From assembly GCA_017303895.1 (NCBI GenBank), contig JAFLBF010000004.1, forward strand, positions 208,920 to 272,919: DNA of 64,000 nt, given 5' to 3'. The translations under genes and the position numbers were made by a program. The notes under the pieces are model-generated. The model was given only the letters and a program-made list of their open reading frames with translations. It was not told where the DNA came from and searched no databases. Shown piece by piece: positions 38,117 to 45,343 of the stretch; the first letter of the stretch is position 1, and each line of letters begins with the position of its first letter. The DNA is from Bacteroidota bacterium (GTDB taxonomy: Bacteria; Bacteroidota; Bacteroidia; 2-12-FULL-35-15).

Positions 38117-39322
38117 ATGAATACCTTGAAGATTGGCGTTTTACGCGAAGAAAAGAATCCACCGGATAAACGAGTACCACTTACACCACTTATTTGCTCT
38201 GAGTTGATGCGCAAATTTCCAAATGTTGAAATTTATGTGCAACCCAGCAAGATCAGATGTTATGAAGATTCGGAATATACTGCATTTGGTGTTACCTTAA
38301 AGGAAGACCTTAGCAGCTGTGATATTTTAATGGGTGTGAAAGAAGTACCCAAAGATCTATTGATCCCAAACAAGAAATACTTTTTCTTTTCACATACGAT
38401 CAAAAAACAACCTCATAATCAACAATTGATGAAAACACTCATCAAGAAAAAGATCCAAATGATCGATTATGAAACATTGACAGATAAGAACCACAATCGA
38501 ATTATTGGATTTGGTCGATATGCAGGCATCGTAGGTGCTTACAACGCTATTTTGGGATATGGAAAAAAATATGATCTGTTCCTATTGAAACCTGCCAACA
38601 TTTGTCGCGACCGTGCCGAAATGGAAGAAGAATTGAAACGTGCAAAACTACCGAACATTAAGATCGCATTAACCGGTGGTGGAAGGGTTGCTAATGGTGC
38701 GATTGAGACCTTAAGTGCATTACGTATCCGTAAAGTTACACCGGAGGAATTTTTGATGGCTCAATTCCGCGAGCCTGTTTATTGTCAATTAAATCCGCGT
38801 GATTATGTAGAACGTATTGATGATCACAATTTCGACTTACACGATTTCTTTAAACATCCGGAGCACTTTAAATCGAACTTCGGTCCCTATACCAAAGCGG
38901 CAGACATCTTCATTTCTGCGCATTATTGGGATCCAAGAGCTCCGAAAATGTTTGAATTGGAAGACATGAAGGCGCCAGACTTTAAAATGAGTGTGATTGC
39001 CGATATTACTTGTGATATTGATGGAAGTGTTCCAACCACCATCAGAGCCAGCTCTATTGCCAATCCATTTTACGGATATAATATCAAAGAAGATAAGGAA
39101 GACTTACCTTTCAATAAAGATACCGTTTGTATCATGGCCGTGGATAATTTACCATGTGAATTGCCCCGCGATGCCAGCGATGACTTTGGAAAAGATCTAA
39201 TGGAAAGAGTATTGCCAAGCATAATTGGAGATGATACAGAAGGAATTATAGAAAGGGCAACCATCTGCAAAGAGGGTCAACTTACGCAACTCTTTGATTA
39301 TCTGAAAGATTATGCATATTAA
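38117..39322 (+). CDS. NAD(P)-dependent oxidoreductase, AlaDH/PNT and saccharopine dehydrogenase-like
   Basis: A 401-residue protein starting KIGVLREEKNPPDKRVPLTP, the AlaDh/PNT N-terminal signature with the substrate-binding Arg. A Rossmann segment follows, IKIALTGGGRVANGAIETL, with a GGGRVANG nucleotide loop instead of GxGxxG, as in the lysine-forming saccharopine dehydrogenase branch. Later segments are SVIADITCDIDGSVPTTIRA and the ordered C-terminus. The substrate could be an amino acid such as alanine, saccharopine or related compounds; sequence alone does not decide. It appears to be transcribed by itself. Confidence 0.78.
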   Translation: MNTLKIGVLREEKNPPDKRVPLTPLICSELMRKFPNVEIYVQPSKIRCYEDSEYTAFGVTLKEDLSSCDILMGVKEVPKDLLIPNKKYFFFSHTIKKQPHNQQLMKTLIKKKIQMIDYETLTDKNHNRIIGFGRYAGIVGAYNAILGYGKKYDLFLLKPANICRDRAEMEEELKRAKLPNIKIALTGGGRVANGAIETLSALRIRKVTPEEFLMAQFREPVYCQLNPRDYVERIDDHNFDLHDFFKHPEHFKSNFGPYTKAADIFISAHYWDPRAPKMFELEDMKAPDFKMSVIADITCDIDGSVPTTIRASSIANPFYGYNIKEDKEDLPFNKDTVCIMAVDNLPCELPRDASDDFGKDLMERVLPSIIGDDTEGIIERATICKEGQLTQLFDYLKDYAY

Positions 39323-39360
39323 TTCTAAATTACATTTTCTTTAAAATCTTACTAAATCAT

Positions 39361-39390
39361 TTGCTTGGTTTGGAAATTTTACTAAGTTTG
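39361..39390 (+). promoter_or_regulatory. Promoter of the small lipoprotein gene
   Basis: TTG (39361-39363), a 19-base spacer and TAAGTTTG (39383-39390) match the consensus fully. The ATG is at 39423, giving a leader of about 27 bases. Confidence 0.7.
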
Positions 39391-39422
39391 CACCAATTAC
39401 TAACCAAAAAACATTCAACAAA

Positions 39423-39659
39423 ATGAAAAAAGTATTATTTATCGCAGTAGTAGCAGTAGCTTCTTTAGCTTCTTGCAAAAAAGACAGAACTTGTACTTGT
39501 ACTCAAACTAACTCAGCTGGTGGTGCTGCTACAACTTCTACTATCACTTACACTGAAGCTAAAAAAGGTCAAGCTCAAGCTGCTTGTTTAAGCTCAACTC
39601 AAACAACAACTGTAGGTTCTACTACTTACACTATTACAAACACTTGTGAGTTAAAATAA
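39423..39659 (+). CDS. Small Thr/Cys-rich lipoprotein
   Basis: A 78-residue lipoprotein precursor. The signal MKKVLFIAVVAVASLASC puts the lipidated Cys at residue 18. The mature part of ~60 residues is rich in Thr and Ser and holds four further cysteines (RTCTCTQT, QAACLSS, TNTCELK), enough for two disulfides. It has its own strong promoter and a strong terminator, so it is a single-gene transcription unit and may be well expressed. Similar short CTCT-containing lipoproteins occur in other Bacteroidota; I know of no function. Confidence 0.8.
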   Translation: MKKVLFIAVVAVASLASCKKDRTCTCTQTNSAGGAATTSTITYTEAKKGQAQAACLSSTQTTTVGSTTYTITNTCELK

Positions 39660-39674
39660 TCTAAGATTATTTAC

Positions 39675-39710
39675 AAAAACGCCCCATCCATAATTGGACG
39701 GGGCGTTTTT
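39675..39710 (+). terminator. Terminator of the small lipoprotein gene
   Basis: AAAACGCCCC (39676-39685) pairs with GGGGCGTTTT (39700-39709), with an inner TCCA/TGGA pairing and a T run. It lies 16 bases after the stop. Confidence 0.92.
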
Positions 39711-39725
39711 ATTTCTGTACTTTTG
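39694..39725 (+). promoter_or_regulatory. Candidate promoter of the DoxX-thioredoxin gene, overlapping the terminator
   Basis: TTG (39694-39696), a 21-base spacer and TACTTTTG (39718-39725). The -33 element lies inside the terminator stem-loop. The predicted start site falls at or just after the ATG at 39729, implying a leaderless transcript. Confidence 0.4.
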
Positions 39726-39728
39726 TAT

Positions 39729-40655
39729 ATGCTTAAAAAGATCCTTTTTACTATTTTATGCCTTTTAATGGGTGCTGTTTTTATCTTTTCAGGATACACC
39801 AAGCTATACCCTATCGAACCATTCGAATATACTTTTGTTGACCTGGGTTTCATTAATTGGCAAATAGCACCATTTATTGCCCGTTTGATGATCGCTGCTG
39901 AATTTATCATTGGTATTCTACTCATCCTGCATATCAATTTAAAAACGGCTTATAAATTAGCTATTGCCACTTTATTGGTCTTTTGTGTGTATTTGATACT
40001 ACTCATGATCATAGTAGGTAATAAAGGGAATTGCGGCTGTTTTGGAACGACTATTCAAATGACGCCTTTGCAAGCATTGATCAAAAATATAGGAATGTTA
40101 GGTGCATTTGCAGTGCTTTACAAAATGCATCCGGGTTGGGAATGGAAAGATAAAAAAAGATACCTTTTGCTTATACCCATTGTCACTTCTTTGACAATGC
40201 CTTTTATACTTAATCCGGTTGAATTGGATTACTCACAAGCTTACTTGAACAAACCGGAAGAGAACTTTAAACTGGAGTTGGATTCACTTTATAACAATGC
40301 CACATTAAGCATCCCACCAAAAACGCTTTCAGAAGGGAAACATGTGATCGCATTTATGAGTTTGAAATGCCCTCATTGCCGGATTGCTGCAAAAAAGATC
40401 AGGATCATGCATGAACGCAATCCCGATATCTCTTTCTATTTTGTATTAAATGGAGATGAAGAGAATTTAAAACCTTTTTTTGAAGACACGCATACCGAAA
40501 ATATTCCGCATTGCATGCTCTTAGGAAAGAGTTTTGTTTATCTGGCCGGCATGGATATGCCTACCATTTATCTGGTCAATAATAGTATTGTTGAACATTG
40601 GGTGAACTATATCGATCTGGATCAATCAGAAATTGAAAAATGGATGGAGCAATGA
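39729..40655 (+). CDS. DoxX/MauE-like membrane domain fused to thioredoxin-like domain
   Basis: I start at the ATG at 39729 (MLKKILFTILCLL); a TTG at 39723 overlaps the promoter box. The N-terminal ~140 residues have four hydrophobic segments typical of DoxX/MauE proteins (FIFSGYTKLYPIEPF, ARLMIAAEFIIGILLILH) and a short NCGCFG loop also found in MauE-type domains. A fifth hydrophobic segment follows, then a thioredoxin-like domain with CPHC in FMSLKCPHCRIAAKKIR and the cis-proline region MDMPTIYLV. A role in thiol-disulfide exchange across the inner membrane is likely. No partner is obvious unless the adjacent Cys-containing lipoprotein is a substrate. Confidence 0.8.
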   Translation: MLKKILFTILCLLMGAVFIFSGYTKLYPIEPFEYTFVDLGFINWQIAPFIARLMIAAEFIIGILLILHINLKTAYKLAIATLLVFCVYLILLMIIVGNKGNCGCFGTTIQMTPLQALIKNIGMLGAFAVLYKMHPGWEWKDKKRYLLLIPIVTSLTMPFILNPVELDYSQAYLNKPEENFKLELDSLYNNATLSIPPKTLSEGKHVIAFMSLKCPHCRIAAKKIRIMHERNPDISFYFVLNGDEENLKPFFEDTHTENIPHCMLLGKSFVYLAGMDMPTIYLVNNSIVEHWVNYIDLDQSEIEKWMEQ

Positions 40656-40656
40656 T

Positions 40657-40692
40657 AGTTTAAGGTTGGAAAGTTAAAAAGTTAGAAGGTTG
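40657..40692. repeat. GTT repeat with 7-8-base spacing
   Basis: GTT recurs at 40658, 40665, 40673, 40681 and 40689. The tract resembles the left arm of the palindrome at 16953-17014 (AGTTTAAGGTTGGAAAGTT against AGTTTAAAGTTTGAAAGTT). Confidence 0.55.
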
Positions 40693-40707
40693 AGGCATAA
40701 AGCAAAC

Positions 40708-40747
40708 CTATTTACTATTTACTATTTACTATTTACTATTTACTATT
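40708..40747. repeat. Tandem CTATTTA repeat, 5.7 copies
   Basis: Five exact copies of CTATTTA plus CTATT, lying between two convergent genes and ending nine bases before the TPM gene stop. It is non-coding on both strands. Confidence 0.95.
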
Positions 40748-40756
40748 CGCTAACAA

Positions 40757-41551
40757 CTACCATTTGCCTCCGGCACCTCCACCACCAAATCCGCCTCCAC
40801 CGAAGCCGCCAAAGCCTCCGAATGATCCGCCTCCAAAGCCGCCACCCCAGCCACCGCCACCAAAGCGGGGACCAAAGAACATACCTGTTGAGCCCATGGT
40901 AAATCCACCTCTTCCACCTTTACCACCACGTTTGATCGATATGATAATGAAAATGATAAATACGATGAGCATCAAAGCCAACTTCCATTTATCAACGCCT
41001 TTCTTTTTGTGCTTCGCACCATACTGATCAGAATTGTATTCGCCTTTGGCAAGCGACATTAATACATTGGTTGTTTGATCCAATGCCCCATAATAGTCTC
41101 CAGCTTTTAGGTTAGGAATTAATTCTTCTTCCTCGATCATCTTACAGGTTAGATCAGGAATGGCACCTTCTAATCCATAGCCTACAGCTATATGAAAATC
41201 GCGCTGCCCGGCACCACCGGTTGGCTTAATAAGAATAACAATACCATTGTCAAATTTATCCTGTCCTACCCCCCATTTGTGCCCCAATTCTGTTGCATAG
41301 CTCCAGGCTTCCATTCCCGCAATATCATCAACGATCACAACAACGATCTGGTTGGAAGTTTCATTCGCAAAAGCTTGCAATTTAGCTTCCAGCTGTGCTT
41401 CTTCACTTGAAGATAAAAAATCAGGGAACTCCTGTGACAGATTATTAACCAGTCGGGGAGGATTCGGACGCTCCGGGATCAATTCTTTTTGCGCAAAAGC
41501 AAAAGAAGTAATACCAACAAGGAGAAGAATAAGAGAGAATATTTTTTTCAA
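40757..41551 (-). CDS. TPM-domain membrane protein with glycine-rich tail
   Basis: A 264-residue exported protein. It has a signal peptide (MKKIFSLILLLVGITSFAFA), then a TPM domain (residues ~28-170) with NQIVVVIVDDIAGMEAWSYA and GIVILIKPTGGAGQRDFHIA. One membrane helix follows at about WKLALMLIVFIIFIIISI, then ~50 residues almost entirely Gly, Phe and Trp. The arrangement is typical of YgcG/TPM proteins, which sit in the membrane with the TPM domain outside. TPM domains have been linked to phosphatase activity in plants and to photosystem repair, but bacterial functions are unclear. It is last in the lemA operon. Confidence 0.9.
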   Translation of the reverse strand: MKKIFSLILLLVGITSFAFAQKELIPERPNPPRLVNNLSQEFPDFLSSSEEAQLEAKLQAFANETSNQIVVVIVDDIAGMEAWSYATELGHKWGVGQDKFDNGIVILIKPTGGAGQRDFHIAVGYGLEGAIPDLTCKMIEEEELIPNLKAGDYYGALDQTTNVLMSLAKGEYNSDQYGAKHKKKGVDKWKLALMLIVFIIFIIISIKRGGKGGRGGFTMGSTGMFFGPRFGGGGWGGGFGGGSFGGFGGFGGGGFGGGGAGGKW

Positions 41552-41573
41552 TGGAAATAGAGTTAATCAGCAA

Positions 41574-42011
41574 TTAGTTCCCAAAAGAAACATCATTACT
41601 TAATTCGTTTGTATCGTCTGATTGTAAAGGAAAATGAGCTTTCAATTTTTGCCCGGCCATTTCAATTCCTTTGCACAAGCCTTCGGTAAATTGTTGTTGC
41701 TTGAAATGAACTAACATTTCCTCTTTGATCGTATTCCAAAAATCGGCAGGAACTTTTTCATTGATCCCCTTATCACCTAAAATGGCAAATTTATGGTCGT
41801 CAACTGCCAGATAGAACAATACACCATTGCGCAGTTCTGTGGCATCCATTTTCAATTGATGAAACAGATTTGCTGCCTGATCGAGCACATCCTTTTTGCA
41901 TTTATCATCAATATGCACACGAATTTCGCCTGATGTGTTCAATTCAGCATTTGCAATAGCTTGTTGTATTGCCTGTTTTTGATCTTCCGAGAAGAATTTT
42001 TTAGCACTCAT
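41574..42011 (-). CDS. Second TPM-domain protein
   Basis: A 145-residue protein starting at the ATG at 42011 (MSAKKFFSEDQKQAIQQAIA). Upstream in-frame starts at 42041 and 42035 fall in or beside the inverted repeat 42029-42063 and are less likely. The TPM domain is recognisable from AELNTSGEIRVHIDDKC, RNGVLFYLAVDDHKFAILGD and KGINEKVPADFW. It has no signal peptide or membrane helix, so it is a soluble, probably cytoplasmic member. The order lemA, soluble TPM, membrane TPM is common in the Bacteroidota and suggests joint action. Confidence 0.87.
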   Translation of the reverse strand: MSAKKFFSEDQKQAIQQAIANAELNTSGEIRVHIDDKCKKDVLDQAANLFHQLKMDATELRNGVLFYLAVDDHKFAILGDKGINEKVPADFWNTIKEEMLVHFKQQQFTEGLCKGIEMAGQKLKAHFPLQSDDTNELSNDVSFGN

Positions 42012-42028
42012 TGGGGCTGATTTTAAAA

Positions 42029-42063
42029 CGGACATTAGCATAATAAACTTACGCTAATGTCCG
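42029..42063 (-). repeat. 11-bp inverted repeat between lemA and the TPM gene
   Basis: CGGACATTAGC (42029-42039) and GCTAATGTCCG (42053-42063) are perfect arms around a 13-base loop. No T tract follows on the - strand, so it looks like an mRNA hairpin for stability or processing rather than a full terminator. Confidence 0.75.
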
Positions 42064-42072
42064 CTATCATTT

Positions 42073-42678
42073 TTACTTTCCTTCTCTCATGCTTTTGATA
42101 TCAGGAGCATTTTCTGCCCCTTCAGAAGCTTGGAAGTAAGCGCGTTTATCGAATCCGAACATTCCGGCCCAGATATTACGAGGAAAACGTCTGATATAGG
42201 TGTTGTAGTCCTGCGCCACTTCATTAAAACGTCTGCGTTCAGTTGCAATACGATTTTCCATGCCTTCATATTGTGCTTGAAAATCGCGGAAAGCTCCAAC
42301 AGCTTGCAATTGAGGATAATTCTCAGCCACAGCCATTAATCGACCTAAAGAAGAACCGAATGCATCCTGTGCTTTTTGGAATTTAGCTAAATTCTCTTCT
42401 GTCAAATCATCTACCGAAAGTTTGATCTGAGTAGCAGCACTACGTGCTTCCATTACTTCTTTCAAAGTACCTCTTTCAAAATCAGCAGCACCTTGAACGA
42501 TCTCGAAAAGATTTTTGGTTTTATCCATACGTGCTTGATACGCCACCTCTACTTGTTGCCATTGAGCAGTAACGCCCTCATCCCTTGTTACCATAGAGTT
42601 GTATGAACCACAACCGTTAAAACCGATCAGCAAGAATAAACCTGCAATTACTAAAAGAACAATCGTTGATTTTTTCAT
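42073..42678 (-). CDS. lemA: LemA family protein
   Basis: A 201-residue LemA protein. One N-terminal hydrophobic segment (IVLLVIAGLFLLIGFNGC), which could be an anchor or a lipoprotein signal ending at Cys23, precedes a long helical domain. Family landmarks are YNSMVTRDEGVTAQWQQVEV and FERGTLKEVMEARSAATQ, then AENYPQL and the conserved RFNEVAQDYNTYIRRFPRNI. It should be held at the membrane with the helical bundle exposed. Upstream is a sigma54-like promoter element shared with htpG. It is first gene of the operon with the two TPM genes. Confidence 0.93.
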   Translation of the reverse strand: MKKSTIVLLVIAGLFLLIGFNGCGSYNSMVTRDEGVTAQWQQVEVAYQARMDKTKNLFEIVQGAADFERGTLKEVMEARSAATQIKLSVDDLTEENLAKFQKAQDAFGSSLGRLMAVAENYPQLQAVGAFRDFQAQYEGMENRIATERRRFNEVAQDYNTYIRRFPRNIWAGMFGFDKRAYFQASEGAENAPDIKSMREGK

Positions 42679-42716
42679 TTTGTTTTTTGTTTTTTTATTT
42701 TGTTAGTTAAAAGTAC

Positions 42717-42777
42717 GACAAAATTGTCAAAGCACATACCATACGCACTGAAATGACAAGCTGACGAAATTTGTCAG
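42717..42777. promoter_or_regulatory. GACAA/TTGTC palindromes around the lemA promoter
   Basis: GACAA-AA-TTGTC at 42717-42728 and CTGAC-GAAATTT-GTCAG at 42761-42777 are inverted repeats of related half-sites. The first overlaps the -12 side of the promoter box, and the second lies upstream and overlaps the TGACAAGCTGACG block. Confidence 0.5.
42727..42766 (-). promoter_or_regulatory. Sigma54-like promoter and upstream element of lemA
   Basis: On the - strand TGGTATGTGCTTTGA (42727-42741) has GG and GA ten bases apart, close to the TGGCAC-N5-TTGC form of sigma54 promoters. Twelve bases upstream is TGACAAGCTGACG (42754-42766, + strand reading). The same arrangement occurs before htpG. Confidence 0.6.
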
Positions 42778-42781
42778 TTTT

Positions 42782-44644
42782 TTAGTCGATCAACTCCACA
42801 CTGCGTTTGATGAACTTAGTCAATTCCTCCCCTTTTAAAAGGCCTTGCGACAACATTGCCAAATCAGCAGCCTGTTTTGTCAGTTGTTTTTGCTTGGCTT
42901 CATCTTTCTCATTTAAGATCTTCGAGATCAAGGGGTGATTACTATTAACAACCAAATTATGCATATCGGGCATAGAGCCATAAAAATTCATTCCGCCTCC
43001 ACCTAAAGCACTCATATCTTTCATTCTGCGCATAAACTCCGGCTTTGTAATAAGCATTGGAGAATCTTTCTCGCTTAAACTTTCAAACACAACCGTAAAT
43101 TTCTCTTTCGGCACTACGGATTCAACCACCGGCTGTAATTTCTTTTGTTCATCCTCCGATAATTTCGATGGCTGTGCATCGTCCTTTTTGATCAATTTAT
43201 CAATCGTATCGGCATCTACACGAACAAAAGAAGTGTTCTCTAATTTCGACTCCAACTGATTGATAAAATGAGAATCGATCGGACTGTCAAACACCAACAC
43301 TTCATATCCACGCTCTTTAGCTGTTTCAATAAAACTGTGTTGCTCATCCATATTAGACGTGTAGAGATAAATTACACGTTTATCTTTATCTGTTTGGGTT
43401 GGTTTTACCTTTTCTGCAAACTCATCCAGCGTATAATATTTACCATCGGTATTTTTTACTAATGCGAAATTTTTAGCTTTTTCATAGAACTTTTCTTCCG
43501 ACAGCATTCCATATTGAACAAAGATCTTGATGTCTTCCCACTTTGCTTCAAAATCGGCACGATCCTTTTTGAAGATCTCTTCCAACTTATCTGCTACCTT
43601 TTTAGTGATGTGTGCCGATATCTTTTTCACATTTCCATCAGCTTGCAAATAGCTTCTGCTAACATTCAATGGAATATCCGGAGAATCGATCACACCTTGC
43701 AAAAGCGCTAAAAAGTCAGGGACAATATTTTCTACCGAATCGGTAACAAACACCTGATTACAGTACAATTGGATTTTATCTTTTTGAACTTCAAAGGTCT
43801 TCTTCAATTTTGGGAAGAACAAGATCCCCGTAAGGTTAAAAGGGTAGTCTACATTCAAATGAATGTGAAACAATGGATCCTCAAAATTCATAGGATACAA
43901 TTCACGGTAGAAGTTTTTATAATCCTCATCTTTCAGGTCAGCGGGCTTCTTAGTCCAAGCTGGAGAAGGGTTATTGATAATATTATCCACCTCTACTTCT
44001 TTATCTTTTTCGCCTTCTTTACGGGTTCCGAATTTGATCTCAACAGGAAGGAATTTACAGTACTTAGTAAGCAATGAACTGATACGGTAATCTTCTAAAA
44101 ATTCTTCTGAATCCTCAGCGATATGCAATACGATATCGGTACCTCTTTCTGACTTTGAAGTATCTTCTAATTTATATTCAGGACTACCATCGCACTCCCA
44201 ACGGACAGCTTGAGCGCCTTCTTTATGCGACAAAGAAAAGATCTCCACTTTTTTTGCTACCATGAATGCGGAATAAAATCCTAAACCAAAATGACCGATG
44301 ATCGCGTTGGCTTCAGGTGTTTTATCCTTGTATTTGTTTACGAACTCTTCTGCTCCGCTGAATGCGATCTGAGTAATATATTTTTCGATCTCTTCAGCCG
44401 TCATTCCAATCCCTTTATCTTTGATGGTAAGTGTTTTTGCTACTTTATCAATTACTACTTCCACTTTAAGATCACCAAGGGTAGCCTTTGACTCACCTAA
44501 AGACACTAATGTTTTTAACTTTTGAGTAGCATCCACGGCATTGGAAACCAATTCGCGTAAAAAGATCTCATGATCGCTGTAAAGAAATTTTTTGATGATG
44601 GGAAAAATGTTTTCTGTTTGAACATTTATTTTACCTGTACTCAT
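42782..44644 (-). CDS. htpG: Chaperone protein HtpG (Hsp90)
   Basis: A 620-residue bacterial Hsp90. The N-terminal ATPase domain shows FLRELVSNAVDATQKLKTL, KDKGIGMTAEEIEKYITQIA and GHFGLGFYSAFMVAKKVEIF. The middle domain includes FPKLKKTFEVQKDKIQLYCN and PLNVSRSYLQADGNVKKI, with the ATP-contacting Arg. The C-terminal dimerisation domain follows, with MNFYGSMPDMHNLVVNSNHP. Length is normal. The upstream region has a sigma54-like box and a TGACAAGATGACA block, matching those of the next operon, so it is probably induced by stress. Confidence 0.98.
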   Translation of the reverse strand: MSTGKINVQTENIFPIIKKFLYSDHEIFLRELVSNAVDATQKLKTLVSLGESKATLGDLKVEVVIDKVAKTLTIKDKGIGMTAEEIEKYITQIAFSGAEEFVNKYKDKTPEANAIIGHFGLGFYSAFMVAKKVEIFSLSHKEGAQAVRWECDGSPEYKLEDTSKSERGTDIVLHIAEDSEEFLEDYRISSLLTKYCKFLPVEIKFGTRKEGEKDKEVEVDNIINNPSPAWTKKPADLKDEDYKNFYRELYPMNFEDPLFHIHLNVDYPFNLTGILFFPKLKKTFEVQKDKIQLYCNQVFVTDSVENIVPDFLALLQGVIDSPDIPLNVSRSYLQADGNVKKISAHITKKVADKLEEIFKKDRADFEAKWEDIKIFVQYGMLSEEKFYEKAKNFALVKNTDGKYYTLDEFAEKVKPTQTDKDKRVIYLYTSNMDEQHSFIETAKERGYEVLVFDSPIDSHFINQLESKLENTSFVRVDADTIDKLIKKDDAQPSKLSEDEQKKLQPVVESVVPKEKFTVVFESLSEKDSPMLITKPEFMRRMKDMSALGGGGMNFYGSMPDMHNLVVNSNHPLISKILNEKDEAKQKQLTKQAADLAMLSQGLLKGEELTKFIKRSVELID

Positions 44645-44694
44645 AGCTTTTTGATTTTAAATAAATAATTGATTGTAAATGCATGTAGCTCTTT

Positions 44695-44734
44695 TCAAAG
44701 GATATGCCAGCGCGAAAAAACTGACAAGATGACA
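44695..44734 (-). promoter_or_regulatory. Sigma54-like promoter and upstream element of htpG
   Basis: On the - strand TGGCATATCCTTTGA (44695-44709), then 12 bases, then TGACAAGATGACA (44722-44734, + strand reading). Relative to lemA the box is identical at 12 of 15 positions and the block at 11 of 13, with identical spacing. The box ends ~50 bases before the htpG ATG. Confidence 0.65.
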
Positions 44735-44804
44735 ATACAAAATAACAAATTCAGCCAATTACAAACTGTCTGATATTCATTGACGAACCATGCATTCAAA
44801 GCAT

Positions 44805-44835
44805 TTGCAGGTTTATTGCAATTGTCCTATTTTTA
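44805..44835 (+). promoter_or_regulatory. Candidate promoter of the STAS-like gene
   Basis: TTG (44805-44807), a 20-base spacer and TATTTTTA (44828-44835), a seven-of-eight match to TAnnTTTG. The ATG at 44850 follows after 14 bases. Confidence 0.4.
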
Positions 44836-44849
44836 CTAAAACTAAAACT

Positions 44850-45251
44850 ATGATAACCTCTACTTCTATTCAAAAAGAGATTACGATGCCTAATTGTGTG
44901 CATATTACAAGACATGATAATGGGATCATTGAATTGAAATGGGATCCGGCACTACAGGAAATAACAAAAGAAACTTTGATAGAAGTAAAGGGACATATTG
45001 GTCACTTGAGTAATGGCAAAAAAGTTCCGGTATTAGTAGCCACCTGCGATTTTTTAAGTATTACAGCTGAGGCAAGAGCATACAGTGCTTCTGATGAGGG
45101 GCAGGAATACACCTTAGCCAATGCTGTATTGATCGACAATATGGCTAAATCAATGGCTTTCAATATCTATTTGAAAATAAACAAACCGCAAACACCTACA
45201 CGATCATTCTCTGACAGAGAAAAAGCGATCGAGTGGCTTTTAAGTTTTTAA
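44850..45251 (+). CDS. DUF7793/STAS-like small protein
   Basis: A protein of 133 residues from the ATG at 44850 (MITSTSIQKEITMPNCVHIT); the frame runs upstream to 44790, but that part crosses a candidate promoter. The pattern HDNGIIELKWDPALQEITKE, then GKKVPVLVATCDFLSITAEA and SFSDREKAIEWLLSF, matches the SpoIIAA/STAS-like family now called DUF7793. The family is common in Bacteroidota and its function is unknown. It has no signal peptide. It is a single-gene unit between htpG (divergent) and the CBS gene. Confidence 0.6.
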   Translation: MITSTSIQKEITMPNCVHITRHDNGIIELKWDPALQEITKETLIEVKGHIGHLSNGKKVPVLVATCDFLSITAEARAYSASDEGQEYTLANAVLIDNMAKSMAFNIYLKINKPQTPTRSFSDREKAIEWLLSF

Positions 45252-45343
45252 ACTAGATAAATTCCACTTTATTAGAGGACATCAAAAATAAGTCGAAACA
45301 ATCTTCTGATTTTTTGTATTTTCGCGTACTTAAATAAAAAACT

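Noticed and set aside
40708-40747. CTATTTA tandem as a phase-variation switch
   Set aside because: It lies between two convergent stop codons, in neither a coding region nor a promoter, so length changes would not obviously alter expression.
40764-41027. Proline-rich 87-residue frame on the + strand
   Set aside because: It is the antisense image of the Gly/Phe-rich tail of the TPM protein.
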